This document shows positions 1 through 12,473 of a DNA stretch of 64,000 bases, piece after piece (positions within the stretch are counted from its first letter, which is position 1; each line of letters begins with the position of its first letter). Position numbers and translations under genes: made by a program. The notes under the pieces were generated by a model. That model saw only the letters and a list, made by a program, of their open reading frames with translations, ran no database searches and was not told where the DNA came from. Source of the DNA: Hydractinia symbiolongicarpus (taxonomy: Eukaryota > Cnidaria > Hydrozoa > Anthoathecata > Hydractiniidae); assembly GCF_029227915.1 (NCBI RefSeq), contig NC_079879.1, positions 22,832,501 to 22,896,500 of the forward strand, read 5' to 3'.

Positions 1-3000
1 GCCCACGTCTAGCCGTTTAAGCTTGTTGCTGCAGAAGATCAAAGGGGGAGAAAAGTTTATCAAATTACTATTAGTACAAATACGCAAATTTATATACCTT
101 GTGAAACAAGTTGGAAGGAGCAATAGTGGCGTTTTGCAAGCTGGCGGAATAAAATTTACCATAATGCTTTTCTTCGAACTTGTATCCTAAAATGAAAGAC
201 AACAAAAATAAATACTTTATAGTGAAATGCTACATTCGCCGTTGTATGATGCGAAAAAAAAACCAACAAAAAGAGATTTGAATTTCGTAAATTCTGCGCG
301 TGCGCCAAAATACTCTTACGGCTTTTAAGTACAGTTAACTCCCGGTAACTCGAACCTCCAAGTGAACGAGGAAAATAGTTTGACTTAACGAATGTTCAAG
401 TTAAATGAAGCTCCCGTTAATTTGAATTTAGTTTAAAATAAGATTATCATTCGAGTTTAAGCGATTTTTTCAAGAGGTGGGGCAACGTTTATATTATATA
501 AATAGATAAAGACGTGATAAAAACTAAAAAAAAAAAATAAAATCTGACATTTATCTAGTCTTTGATTTCATTTTCTCAAGTGAAAACTTTTAGTTATCAG
601 AACAAGGGGGGACGAAAAATGGGTCGAGTTAACAAATGTTTGAGTCAACCGGAGTTTTTTTTATAAGAAAGTATTAACCAAAGTTCAAGAAAATGGTTCG
701 CGATGATGAAAGTTGAATTATCAGGTGGTCGAGTTACCAGGAGGTAATCGTATTTAGGTTTTCTGAAGGCTTTTGGCCAAATTTTATCATATTTTAAAAA
801 GACACAATATTCTTTATAACCAACCCAGTAGTAAGGATATAGGCTAAAATTATACAAACACTCCAATAATAACTAAACGCTTTTTAGAAATAGTTTCCAG
901 GTTAACAACCTACCGATTGGTGCTCTTAATTTTGATCCTTCTCGCCAACCTGCAGGAAATATGTCAGCTGAATCGCATAACTTCCAAACATCCAAGTTAG
1001 AGTGAGTGCCATCAAAATGCAGCAAAATTCTTGCACCACACACTTCTTTGACAGTGGCAAGGCTTTTGACATTTGTAGCTTTAGAATGACTGCAGCTTTC
1101 CAGTTTCATGCCAACGGTAAAGTTATTGGCAGGAGGGTTTCGTGACTGAAGAAATAAACACAGTTTAAAAAGCAATTGCATAATTTACAATTATTTACAT
1201 ATACATTATACTCCTAAAATAAAGGTGTATGGTGCGTCAGAAGTATGCTAAATATATTATTACGTGATTGAAGTACGTCCATGGAGCAACAGTTGCATTT
1301 GTTTCTGCTAGATACACATCCCAGTTAAATGATGACGATGACGACGACGAATGTGAACTCGATGAAGTTACAGACGCTATCGGTTGCACTGAAATACACA
1401 ATTCATATTCTACCTAATAATGTAAAAGTATTGGAAGTAAAAAAAACGTTGACAGACTTCTCACGCAATTTTAACAAAATTATCCTACAGGAAGTCCAGA
1501 CTTAAAAGAATCTATTTTTTCGGGAATGACCAGCTAAAAATTAAAATGCTGTAACAATGCCATACCCTTAAACATAGCGTCTAGCCAGAACCATTAGCCT
1601 AAAATTTTATTTCTGGGTACTGCTTCCTTCACATGAGAATCTGATATATATATTATATACCAATTTTATTTCATTTTTGCCAGAGAGAAGCCAGAATCCT
1701 GGTAATACCCTTAGGTTTTAGTTTACACAATAAATAAAATAAATATTTTAGGATTTTTTTTAGATCTAACCTTGGTTTAGAGGTTCCTCGTGGGGTAGAT
1801 CACTACCAATGTAACGAACTTTGTTGTTTCCACTTTCCACACTGCAAATCTGCTGTGCAGCCTCAATGAAACATTTTTCCGAGCATAACCCACTGCAATA
1901 TATCTCTCTCCCCTCCAATACTGATGAAAACTCTTGCAGGGAAGCAAAATGTTTGCACCAATTGCATAAGCCTGAGCGGCCATTGTATCTTGATTCTTCT
2001 TGAGTATTCGCCCTGGTTTGTGCAGGAGATTGAGGTTCTAAGTTATGTTAAAATAGAAAAAAAATGTATTTAGAGCTAAAGTTCTTAACTAAGGGAATTC
2101 AACAGGAAAAATAACCTGAAACAGGTAGTGTGTTGTCTAAAGTGAATATTATGCAGAATTGATCGCAAAAATTGCAAACGAATTGAATAAGATAAGACGC
2201 CAAGTAAAGTCCATTTTCGCCTAAAAAATTCGGGATTTAAGTTTTTTGGATTTCTTTTCTTCAGGTTTTTAAATTGTACAGTTATTGAAAAATAATGGAT
2301 AAAATAAGGTTCAGCTACGGGTATGGCTATTTTTAGAACTTAAATGTAGATACACGTGGTTACTTTGTGTGTATTTTTTCAGTGCAAACAAACAAACGAG
2401 AAAAATTTATAGCTACCTATTCTCAAAGATATATTTTCAACAAACGATAACAAGTGAGCTACACAAAAATAAAAAAAAATATCAAATTAAACAAAAGTTT
2501 AAACTAGGTTGGAATTTTGTCTTGTCACGTAAAACATAAGATACAGCAGGAAACATAGAAAATAAAAAAGCGTTCTGATCAATATAACTGTTTTTTAAAT
2601 TAAGTTCACGAAGCTTACCCGGTGTTTTCTTTTCCTGCATCCAGTCTCGTTTTAAATTGGGATGTGCATAATACGTTTTTAAATTTTCATTGTATTTTTT
2701 CATATCCTCTTCATATTGTTCCTCCCAAACCTACTCACAAAAAGAAATAATAGCTATATATGAGACATAAGCACAACAATGTCTGTGATAGTTGAGTAAC
2801 TTACTTTCTCGTTAGCTGTCTGGATGAAGCAAGTGGGCAATAGAGTTTTCTAGCACTCTGATTAGCTTAGTGCTCTTGACGACAAGACAATACGGATTGC
2901 CTGCCGTCAAGAAAAATATAAACGAGCACAAAAAACAAATCTTAAGAGGTCTTGGAAATGATTTTATATCTAATTCCTACAATTGATAAAAAAAACATTT

Positions 3001-6000
3001 TATAGGATAGAAACAACAACAATTTTTTTGCTGTTAAAGTACTCAGATTTAGCATCAATAATCTGGCCGGAAGGTTATTCAACACAGCTAGTTAACTACT
3101 TGTTTGTTGTCTTGTCTATAAAGATGATAAGGAGATATCCAGTTTTATTAAAAAAACTAAATACAGGACGACGAATTTATAACACAAGTAGATTCATTTT
3201 TAGACAAAAATTATCAAAGTCCATGTGATTCTTGAATAGCTTTTCAAAACATATTTGCTGCAACTTATCAGCTGCATATTCAACTTTACACGTTCTTCTG
3301 TTTAATATTTCTGTTCTGTTGAATATTCCATGTTTCGTTTACATGGCTTTATTCAATTTGCACTCTCAAATTCTGCTTATAAAGTTTTAGACAAGACTGT
3401 TTTAAATTATTACCTTGAGTGTTAACGAAAGTAGTGTTATTATTATAAGAATACTGCACTAAACTTTTTATCCTTTCATCTCGTCTAACTTAGACAGTTA
3501 ACAAATACAATAAGATAATATTGCCAAAGATTTAATTGCTGATCGTGGTTGCATTTTGCAGTACAGCCCAGAGTAATTGGTTATTATTGTATTATTACCT
3601 GTCTTTCTGAGTCAGTAAGCATACTCCACTTGCTGCTAATTAAGCAGGCTAAATCGTACGGAGAGCACCCAGGATATTTGTGTTTGATTTCCTGAAAGAT
3701 CTAAACACATCGAAACTAAATGCATTAAGTTAACTTTTGTTACCACACATGAACATTTTTACTTAATGTCTGCTTTGAGTCCTGTTATTATCATTGGGTC
3801 ATAAAAGAATTGACCTATCATATTTGACCTTAACATCTAGGTGAAGGAGAATGTTGTAAAAAAACAACATAAAGATCACTAGTTAAAAAAATTTAAAGCA
3901 TTTTTTAAAGGAGCTTACCATATTTCGATATCTCATGTAGGGTGTAATGGGTTTTCGGGGAGCACCATCCAGATTCCTTGTTGAATTAACTCCAACAAGA
4001 ATACTTTCCGAATCTACCTATATCGTCAATTTCAAAAAAATAATACCAAAAGAGAAAGTGTGTCCTTTCCTTAAGAGAAAATATTAACCTGTAAAATCTT
4101 CTTACCTTTGTTGAAGTGGATGAGCAGTTTCGTAATGGTGTTACTGTAGCAGTTTTAGATAGTATTGCCACCTTATCTTCTGTTCTGATGGTTGAATTAG
4201 ATGCCTCTATCAAAACAATGGAATCGCCAATTATGGCAAATAATTATTTTATAATTTTTTTGAAAAACTGGAAGAATGGGGTATAGACAGTTGAGCCTGC
4301 ATTTAACTTTTGATAACAACAAGATTATTAATAAAATAACAAACCTGATGTTACTTGTGCATAATCTTTTGATGGAGAGATAGGTTCGCTTTTAATATTT
4401 GACAAAGACTCAGTGGTCACCCTTTCATCATAACCATACATACTTAAAAAACTGTTGACTGTGTTCTTGGCATAATCCTAATGTTAGAAAAAATATATAT
4501 GAATAAAAACTTCAATATTTATTTTTTTATTTTTTTCACTGTATAGAAGAATTAGCTTATTTTAACCTTTTGAATGCTGAGCCATTTCACATGAACAGAC
4601 AGGGACATATATATATAGGTCAACAAATGTTTTTCACATGCCACCGGCGATTTTTCACCTTAGCAACTAAGGTTATTTATTAAAAAAGGCGCAAAACAAC
4701 AACAAAAATTTTCCTTAAGCACAGTTTTTTTCTAGCAGGTTATTTTTCAAACTTTATTATTAAATTCTTTAATTTCACGATAAAGATTGTTTTGGTGTTG
4801 CACCAGACAAAAAACCAAATATAAAGGATTTATTATTAAGGATTTATTGACCAACCAACTTTGGAATCATACTATCACAACAAAAATATAGAGAGTCTTA
4901 AAATAAAATTTATCAAACAGATTTTTTTAGGTTTCTTGATTAAGGTAGGTTACTGCACCAATGCATATCTCCCTGTACTACTAACACCATCCACTTTTCT
5001 AAGTAGGTGTTATTTTGTAAACTATTACGAAAAGTGCCAAAAAAATTGTTTTCTTTGATATTTTTATTAAATAAAACGGATTGTGCAATTGTTTACATTT
5101 CCTTGAATTTTATTGGCTAAAAAGCCTGAGAGAGAAAATACACACTGAAAAAGCTGAATAAATATAACTTTTTGAAAGAAGCTTGGCAGCACGTTTTTAC
5201 GTTGTGTCAAGCTTAAGTGAAAAATGCAGTGGTATGGAAAACCTGCCTTTATGAATACACCTACACGTATATGCCAAGAAAAAACGAAATGGTAAACATG
5301 AGTAAATTATGAGGCTAGCTCTATTATAAAAAAATTGTTTGTAAATGTATATTATGTATATATTTTTGTAGCATGTGCTTCACACATACTTAGTTTCTTC
5401 AAAAAGGTGTAAATTGTTTTACAAAAAATAAAAACATAAAAAAAACAAATATTACAAAATTAATTTTGATTTGAAATTAAATTTTAAATTTTTTCTTAAA
5501 TTTAATTTTTCGAGAATAGTGAGCAATGCGTGTACCCTTAGGGCCATTTGATTTTCAATTTAATTGAAAATTGAAAATCAGAAATAATGGCTAATTTTGA
5601 TTTTTAATTTAATTTGAAAATCAAAAATCAAAATTATTTAATGATTTTTGAATTTCAATTTAATTTGAAAATTGAAAATTTAAAGTTTAGAACTCAAGAA
5701 AGATCAAAAAACAATAATTGAAAACTCAAATTCAAATTTTTCTTTTCAATTTTAAGTTTCATTACGCACGCGACACATCGGTTAAACGTCAAACCAGTCT
5801 CATCCCCAGGCGTCCTGGGTTCTTGCCTAGGGACATGGTCAAAATAAAGGGCGAGATTCATATCAAACCTGTCCTTCTAAATCAGACTTTATTACATCCG
5901 AATGTTAATCGGAAATTTAAAATATTATACCAATAATAGATCGTCATATATTGTGTTCAATAAGAGACTGTCGATGAATGTCAACAAATGTTCTAAACCA

Positions 6001-6865
6001 AAAAGAAGATTTAAAAAGAATAAATAATAATATTGCTTCTGATTGGTGTAGTTACATTTTTTAAATTTCTCCTATAAAATTAAGGGACTCTGAAAATATT
6101 TGATCTTAAACACTTCTTAGAATAGCATAAACTTTTATTTCCAGATCTTTTTTAACAAAAGAAATCTAAGAGAATAGACGCATATCAAGCAAAAGTCAAT
6201 TGAAACGATATTGGTAATAAAAAGAAAATATCTGCCTGGCAGTCTCAGGACTTCCTGAAAACTTTGGACACCAATTTCAGCTCCTTATGAAACGCTCCTA
6301 ATAAAAAAACTCTATGCAGGAGTGCAGTGGGTTGGTTAAAAAGAACCTGTTGGTTCATTGCATCATATTTGATCGCGAAGAAAAAAAGATTTTTAATTTT
6401 TGATTTTTAATTTTTGATTTTCAATATTCAAATATTCAAATATTTTAAAATATTTGAATTTTAGTTTATAAATTTTGAATTTCAAAATATAAAAGTTTAA
6501 AAAACATGAATTAGTACCAAAATTTTGATTTCTGATTTTCAATTAAATTGAAAATCATATGGCCCTAAGGGTACACGCATTGTGAGCTTCCCAATAATTT
6601 CTGCAGGAACTTAATTGATACAATTAATAAGAACTGGCAAAACTTTTAATTCCCCTGGTATAATATTGTGTCATCAGACCAACAAAAGAGGACAAATGAA
6701 ACTGGTTAATTAAAAATAGCAACTTACAATGACAGATTCATGAGGTTCTGATTCTTCATGTTCTGCAATACTTTGCTTTTCTGTTTCCTCTTTATTTGTT
6801 ATTTCTTCACTTAATACCTCCTCTGTTTGTGGTGTAGATGGTACATTTACTGTTTTATCAGACAT
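1..6865 (-). CDS. HMG-box / FCS zinc finger / MBT-repeat chromatin protein (5' part, runs off left edge)
   Basis: Probable nuclear chromatin regulator. I assembled eleven minus-strand exons with matching phases: 6865-6728, 4477-4345, 4206-4106, 4017-3919, 3700-3599, 2730-2619, 2037-1771, 1388-1264, 1145-914, 186-98 and 21-1 (partial), about 473 residues so far. The acidic N-terminus has an IKSEP motif that fits a SUMO site. An HMG box at about residues 141-215 (KPITPYMRY, KYPGCSPYDL, SSKWSMLTDSERQVW) resembles SMARCE1/BAF57-type boxes. An FCS-type zinc finger at 253-284 has CNWC and CSEKC, as in Scm/L3MBTL proteins. A serine tract follows. A first MBT repeat covers about 338-436 (FNWDVYLAET, VGMKLE, LHFDG, DIFPAGW) and a second begins at about 437 (APSNLFHK). 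Exon 5 uses the acceptor that adds three residues and restores normal HMG-box spacing. The start is the first ATG, 12 nt after an AG acceptor. The gene is Polycomb-like in parts, but the HMG box plus MBT combination is unfamiliar to me. Domains are clear; single-gene status is inferred from phase and spacing. Confidence 0.85.
332..750. mobile_element. Degenerate pogo/Tigger-like inverted-repeat element
   Basis: The left end (CAGTTAACTCCCGGTAACTC) and the inverted right end (GGTAACTCGACCACC region, 721-750) are imperfect terminal repeats, with a TA dinucleotide at 330-331 and 751-752. It sits in an intron of the HMG/FCS/MBT gene. No transposase is visible. Ends starting CAGTT and followed by a GAAC motif are typical of pogo/Tigger-type MITEs. 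The assignment rests on the ends only. Confidence 0.5.
3540..3598. repeat. Dispersed ~50-bp repeat abutting a splice donor
   Basis: The stretch ending in TTATTATTGTATTATTA closely matches 52212-52262 (shared TTTTGCAGTACAGC...GTAAT.GGTTATTATTG). On the minus strand the repeat begins immediately after exon 5 of the chromatin gene, so it supplies that intron's donor-side sequence. The family is unclassified; it may be a SINE tail. Confidence 0.55.
5524..6582. mobile_element. 1.06-kb foldback/MITE-type element in intron 1 of the chromatin gene
   Basis: The ends are long inverted repeats: CAATGCGTGTACCCTTAGGG at 5524 and its reverse complement ending at 6582, both continuing into GATTTTCAATTTAATT. 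A TGAG tetranucleotide flanks both sides (5520-5523 and 6583-6586), consistent with a 4-bp target-site duplication. The interior is mostly self-complementary TTTGAATTTTCAAAT-like sequence with no recognisable transposase, so it is non-autonomous. Confidence 0.75.
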
Positions 6866-8397
6866 TTTGTTTAGATCCTGAAATAATTAGTCATTCTATT
6901 AATCTGCGATCAACCATTACACACTACACTTACCTAAAGTCATCATGATTCACAATGTATTTTGATTATTAATGGCAGATATAATCCCTAATAGATCCAT
7001 TATTAATGGTTTCCTGCAAAGAGGAGTAATTGGTGGAATGTTTTGATGGTGGTTTGGTTTATAACCCTACCAAAGCAAAACTTTTACTGGCTAATTGTTT
7101 ATCTTTTCCACAAGTATTATATTCAAAAATACGTATTGCCAACGTTGAGATCTATTTTTTTTAAACTGTAAATACAGTTCAACCTTGATTGTTCAAATCC
7201 TCAGTGGACTGATAAAGTAGTTTCAAAAATTGGAGGTTTGTAAATTCAAGTATTCAGATAAAAGGGTAAAGATAAAATTAACTGAAAAACACTAAATTTA
7301 CGTGTTGCACAATTGCTTCAATAAAATTATTTTTCAGTTACACTGGGGAAATAACTGAGAATCGTACTTTGTTTCTTACGTGATAACAACGCAAGCAATT
7401 ACTTAAGCTGTGCAGTTTTGGAAAAAAGCAAAATTTTTAATTAAGTCTATTGCCTCGAATAACACCTTCCTCAACTGCTTTTCCTTTTTTGATTCTGTCC
7501 AAGTAAAACATATTTTTTTTCTTTTAAAGTCTTTTATGATCTGATTTTACAGCTTTAGCAAAGTTTAATGATAGCTCAAGACCTTTCTTGCGCAAAACTG
7601 TATTTATATACGTATTTCCGAAACTACACCTCCTAACCCAGCTTTTATTTTTATGCATTTAACCATAAACGAACTGTGCTTCTCTGGTAGTCATGGTTTA
7701 GGATTGACTTTTTAGCCTGATTGCTAATCTTTAAGAAGTGAAGAGACCCTGGAGACGAGGTTTTTTTAACTAAAATTGTTCTGCACAAATGTGCACGTTA
7801 ACTTCCGTAGTGCGCATAAAACCTTGTGTGTGTAAAATCTTAATTAACAAAGTCCTGACAGTTGTTACCTCTAAGAAACAAAAACCCATCACAGTGCTTT
7901 TAAAGCTGTGCCCAATCTTCAGCTTTTTTAGTGAGCGAAGACATTGAAAAAGTGCTTTTTCACCTAAAAAGCATGGCAACAAACCAAATGTATATTATTG
8001 GCGAACTAGGGGACAGAAGGAAAATAAAAAGTTATAGGTTCTCTGAAGAGTTTTGATGAAACTTGTTAACCCATGATCTCCAATGTGTAGAGCTTAAATG
8101 GCTGATGAAAAAAATGTATAGGATCATGTGCTTTTGACGGACAGTTAAGGATATATAAGGATTTAAACATTTGTTGACGTCAGTAAAGTATGGTCCATGT
8201 CCAGATGTTTTTGTATAAAAAAATTGTTTACTCTTAGCATCCCATCGTACACAGAAATATAGAAATGTTTTTGTCATGTTTTTTGAGGAAAAAATAAATA
8301 GATATTATATAGGGCTTAAATGTCCTTTTATGACCTCATCAACACATCTGTTCCAAAATGGGTAAGTTAACCAAACTTGAAGAAATTAGTCTTATTT
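6866..8397. other. Intergenic, upstream of the chromatin gene
   Basis: AT-rich sequence without convincing coding exons. Around 7173-7260 there is a one-sided relic (CAGTTCAACCTTGATTGTTC, then CTCAGTGGAC and AAAGTAGTTT) that resembles the pogo-like end at 332. The promoter of the minus-strand chromatin gene should lie here, but no distinctive core elements are evident. Confidence 0.5.
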
Positions 8398-9116
8398 CAG
8401 GCCTTAAAATTAGCGTCGGCATTCGGCACTGCCGACGTAATTGCCAACGTAAAATACGAAAATACCGTAGTTGCGTCAGCAAAAAATGCCGACGTAATTT
8501 TGTTGTGAAATTTAAAAAAAAAACATCAGTAAGTTAAGTCATTATCGCTAAAATTATTCAAGTTGCAGAAATACTGTGGTGCCATTCGATTTGCAATCAT
8601 AATCGAAAAATTGTAAATCGTATTACAAAGAAGTCCGGAAGTTCTCTCTCCCACAAGACACAGCAGGCAATAAGTCAGCCCTGCGCTCGTTTTTGTGAGG
8701 AGAGATGTTCTGTAAAGACTCTATATATAAATTGAGTCTCCTGTACAGTTCTGCTTCATGGTGACAAGCATTTTTGTAGCATGTCACCGGTGACTTCTGT
8801 GATATACAACTTAATGATGCCCTGACCTTCAGTTCGTAAATAGCACGTGCACAACGTACTTCCTAATGAGTTCATCTCGAAACACAGAATGCCAGTTAGC
8901 AGTGAACTATTAACTTAACGAAGTACACCATCGGGAAGGTAGGTCAATGGGACTTGTACTCTGTTTCCATTTGTCATTGTCTTAGGAGATCAATACATCG
9001 AATTTATGTGAGGTCTCTAACCCCAATACAAGGTGAATGACAAAAGTTTTTGCCAGCTGAAAAATTTTACTACAAAGGAAATTGCGGACGCAAAAAAATT
9101 CTAATTTTAAGGGCTG
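8398..9116. mobile_element. hAT-like non-autonomous element (~0.72 kb)
   Basis: It starts CAGGCCTTAAAATTAG and ends with the near-perfect inverted counterpart CTAATTTTAAGGGCTG. The CAG...CTG termini are hAT-like. TATTT lies directly outside both ends, but this is short and AT-rich, and an 8-bp duplication expected for hAT is not seen. No transposase reading frame is visible. The interior has a GC-richer stretch at 8640-9000 that differs from its surroundings. Confidence 0.5.
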
Positions 9117-10596
9117 TATTTTAGTTCCAGGTGATGCCTAGGTACCCATGCATGCAATAACTTCAGTTATATCTAAATATTTGGAGGCCTAATATCTTAT
9201 ATATAAGGCCTCCAAATTAATGGCACAATATAATGCCTTCAATATTCTTAATTAAAGAATGAACGTCAATCTAAATGCATTAGCACTGGCCTTAACTTCT
9301 ATCTATATGCAAGCAGTTAACAAATAAAACATACTACTTTTCTTAGTTACAAAGGAAATGAGCACATCTACTTTTTCTGTTACGGACAGACACACACAAG
9401 CACACAATTTCCGTCTTAATATAACAGATCTTGAAGTTTTTTGTGGGTAAAGGAAAAGGAAAGCATTCAAGTTATACATTGCTAATAACAATGAATATCA
9501 AAAAGGCGAAAAATTATTCTGGGAACGGGCTTATCCTACTGCTTGACTACCTTTTAACCTTAGAGATAAGGTTTACTCAAGAGGCAGGATTATAAAAGCA
9601 TTGCAATTAAAAACATTGAAAAAAAGAGAAAAAAGGAATTATAATAATGTTAAAAAACATAAAACCACAAAAAAATCCAGGAAAAATTGTTCTGTGTAAT
9701 AAAAAACACAACTTTTAATTGGAATGCTATGCTGCAGAAGAACTGAAAAAACTTGGAGATACACAAAACTTAATAATAATTACTGCCAATCCTGGAACAA
9801 CATTACATAAGCAAGACTTTTTCTAATCCATGTTAAAAGGTGTGAAATGTAAAGATGCACAGAAATATTAGTGTAAATACAGTATTTTCCAAAAAAAAAA
9901 TTCAAAAAAACATTACTTTTGTTCTGGGTTGTTTCAGATTACTTATTCCACATTATTAATATTATTATTAAACAATATTTATACAGGATACACTTCAATA
10001 AAATGAACTACTGATCATCGTGTGTCCTGTCAGTAAAAATATATAAAAGAAAGAAAAATATAAGCAAAAACTATTATCTACTAAATAACCACTCATGAGT
10101 TAGCTAACAAATGAATATAAAACGCATGTTCCAGGTCGTTTTGTGTTCTGTATTCCGCGTTTTACAGCAAGCCCCTTTTTGTGTACTGTAAATCCAGATT
10201 AATTGCAGGCATGTTGCGAAGTAGGGAAGTCTTTAAGTGACAACACTGTTATGTTCTTATTCGTATACATAATTTTAAGTTTTGTATTCTTTTTCACATT
10301 ATCTTGTTATTTTATACTACTTTGTTCCTAGTACATAAACTATTTCAAAGTTATTTACTGTATTAATGGTTTTCCTCCACAATGGTTAAAGCAGGTTTGA
10401 CAATTGCTGTCATGAATATATATGATTTGATTTTATTGATGCCTGAAAAACTTAAATTGCTGATATGGTGCATATTTTTGTTTACATAAATAATCACACA
10501 TGCTAAGGTTCTAAATCTTCCCTTTGGAATGGTCGGAACATATGACTTGAGTTAGTTTACTAGGAAGCAAGTATAAGTAGCCATAAAAGGAGGAAC
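9117..10596. other. Intergenic, nothing recognised
   Basis: AT-rich sequence with short homopolymer runs. I see no plausible exon, RNA gene or clear repeat. Confidence 0.4.
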
Positions 10597-10772
10597 TGTA
10601 TATTCGTACGCACTTTAATATGACATAAAGTGCGTATTAATAGTGCGTAGCGCTATTCATACGTAGAAAAAAGGAAAAAGAATCCTAACCCTAACCTTAA
10701 AGCACTTTACGTACGAATAGCGGATGAACATATACGTGCTCAAAAATGGGCAAAAGTGCGTACGAATATACA
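10597..10772. mobile_element. 176-bp MITE with 20-bp perfect terminal inverted repeats
   Basis: TGTATATTCGTACGCACTTT at the left end is matched exactly by the inverted AAAGTGCGTACGAATATACA at the right end. The interior carries further inverted GTGCGTA copies and a short CCTAACCCTAACC stretch. It has no coding capacity, and the target-site duplication is unclear. Confidence 0.75.
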
Positions 10773-11578
10773 CTACGTATAAAGAAAAAAGTATGCATGT
10801 ATCATCATATCTGACTAAAAGTATATTCATATGAACACATGAATAGCTAGCTAGCTAAAATATTTGTCGCTGTGTAGGCCAGAACTAAGCATCGATCATG
10901 GTAGCGTAGCCTTTTCAAACATTGTGGTTGGTGACTAAACTAAAAGAAGAATATTGAAAAATCTGATGATTTGATTGCTTTACAGCTTTTTAAAGGGCTT
11001 TGTAGGAAGTCATACTAACTGAGGCTATTTTTTATATATGGAATTTAAATCTCTATACTATTAGAGCAATTGCTCAATTGCTGTGACCAAAAGATAACAG
11101 CACGGGACGAAATTCAAAATACCCCAACATTATTGATGTGGTTTAAAATAATAGCTTATATTTTTTCATAATTTTTGTAACCATAGCAGACGGCTCTTTC
11201 TTGATTGTTTCAAATTTGATTTTTATTTATTTTCTTCTTTTTTTATCATTATTTAGGAGGTGTTTCTATGGAGAAAAAAAGCCCGGCAAACCGGGGCCTC
11301 TTCAGATGTCCTGCCTCAGTGGTATTTTCTAGTAAAAAAATGCTTTGCGTTTCATATACGTCATAAAAAACAGCCCGTCCAACCGAGATCTCGGCACAAC
11401 TCAACCTCGATCTCTGGGTCTGTCCTTTGTAGCGCTTTTTGATATTGGGATAAAAAGCGAAACCTTTCATCCTCATTATCAAAAAACGCTAACAGGCCTT
11501 TGGTTCGACGTTGCGTCTCCATTAATCGCAACCTCGTTCCCAGGGTACTTTGCCTTGTTAATGAAGTTGATGCAGCGA
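10773..11578. other. Intergenic; GC-richer repeat-like patch at 11255-11480
   Basis: Mostly AT-rich. At 11255-11480 there is a GC-richer segment with a CCCGGCAAACCGGGG hairpin and ATCTCGG/ATCTCTGG motifs that looks like an unclassified transposon relic. At 11529 CAACCTCGTTCCCAGGG matches the end of the mini-MITE family found elsewhere in this window. Confidence 0.4.
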
Positions 11579-12473
11579 TATTACTGGAGAAATTTTTCTT
11601 GTACTATTTATTCCTCAATGATGTGTTTAAACACGGAATATAGATTTTAATATTTTTATTTCGGTATCTTTATCTAAGAAATCCTTCCTAGTAAAAATGG
11701 CGGCTTTATTCGGAGTAAATATATTTATTAGACAGTATTAATGTTTATATCTGTTAATTTTTGCACACAGAATGGACCAAACTTTAAATAAAAAATAATT
11801 TTAGAGTAGATTGGAATTTTAGGCTAGTATCTCAAAAATGGGGGCAAATGGACTTCAAGTTTGGTAAAAATATGGTTAACATGTTTGAGTTATGAAACCC
11901 ATACGCGGGCCTAATTTTCATGATCATACGCCCATATCAGATAAGATTTAGAAAATGTTCCTTGTAAAAGAGTTTAAAGGTTTCCGTGTATAAGCTTACT
12001 TATTACTAATCAACATTTCAGCTTGAAGCGACTGAGTATACATATAAAAAAAGAAAACAGAAATTATAAACACAGCCATAGCTTCCGACACACATATTGT
12101 TGTTTTATACGAGAAACGCGAAAGTTTAAAATCAATTTGGCGCTTAAAGGCAGCTATGCAAGAATTGGTATATTGTTTACAATTGGTTGTTTTCTGCAAA
12201 TCCACTCGTGTATCATATAAAAATCGCTAAATAGATGTTGATTTCAACAAAAAAAAGGGTTTCTAACTTGTCATTTTATCATAGCAAACGCGCATACAGA
12301 AGTCGAGGTTTATAAAAGAAAGTGAAAAAATAACATTCTCTCTTCCTCTTGATTTCAATACTTGATACCCATACCCACATTGCCATACTACCTGTGGTAA
12401 GGCAATTTAAATGATGACAGGCCAGCCTCGTTCCCAGGGCTCCTTTTCTTGAGCGCTGTCCGCCATAAAAAAG
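11579..12473. repeat. 895-bp tandem duplication, unit 1
   Basis: Almost identical to the following unit (offset exactly 895). I noticed only three substitutions (near 11698, 11930 and 12408). Both units carry the same short reading frames, which look non-coding. The right edge of the unit is the left part of a mini-MITE (CAGCCTCGTTCCCAGGGCTC at 12423). Confidence 0.9.

Noticed and set aside
10685-10700. Telomere-like CCTAACCCTAACC
   Set aside because: Only two units, inside a MITE; not an interstitial telomere array.
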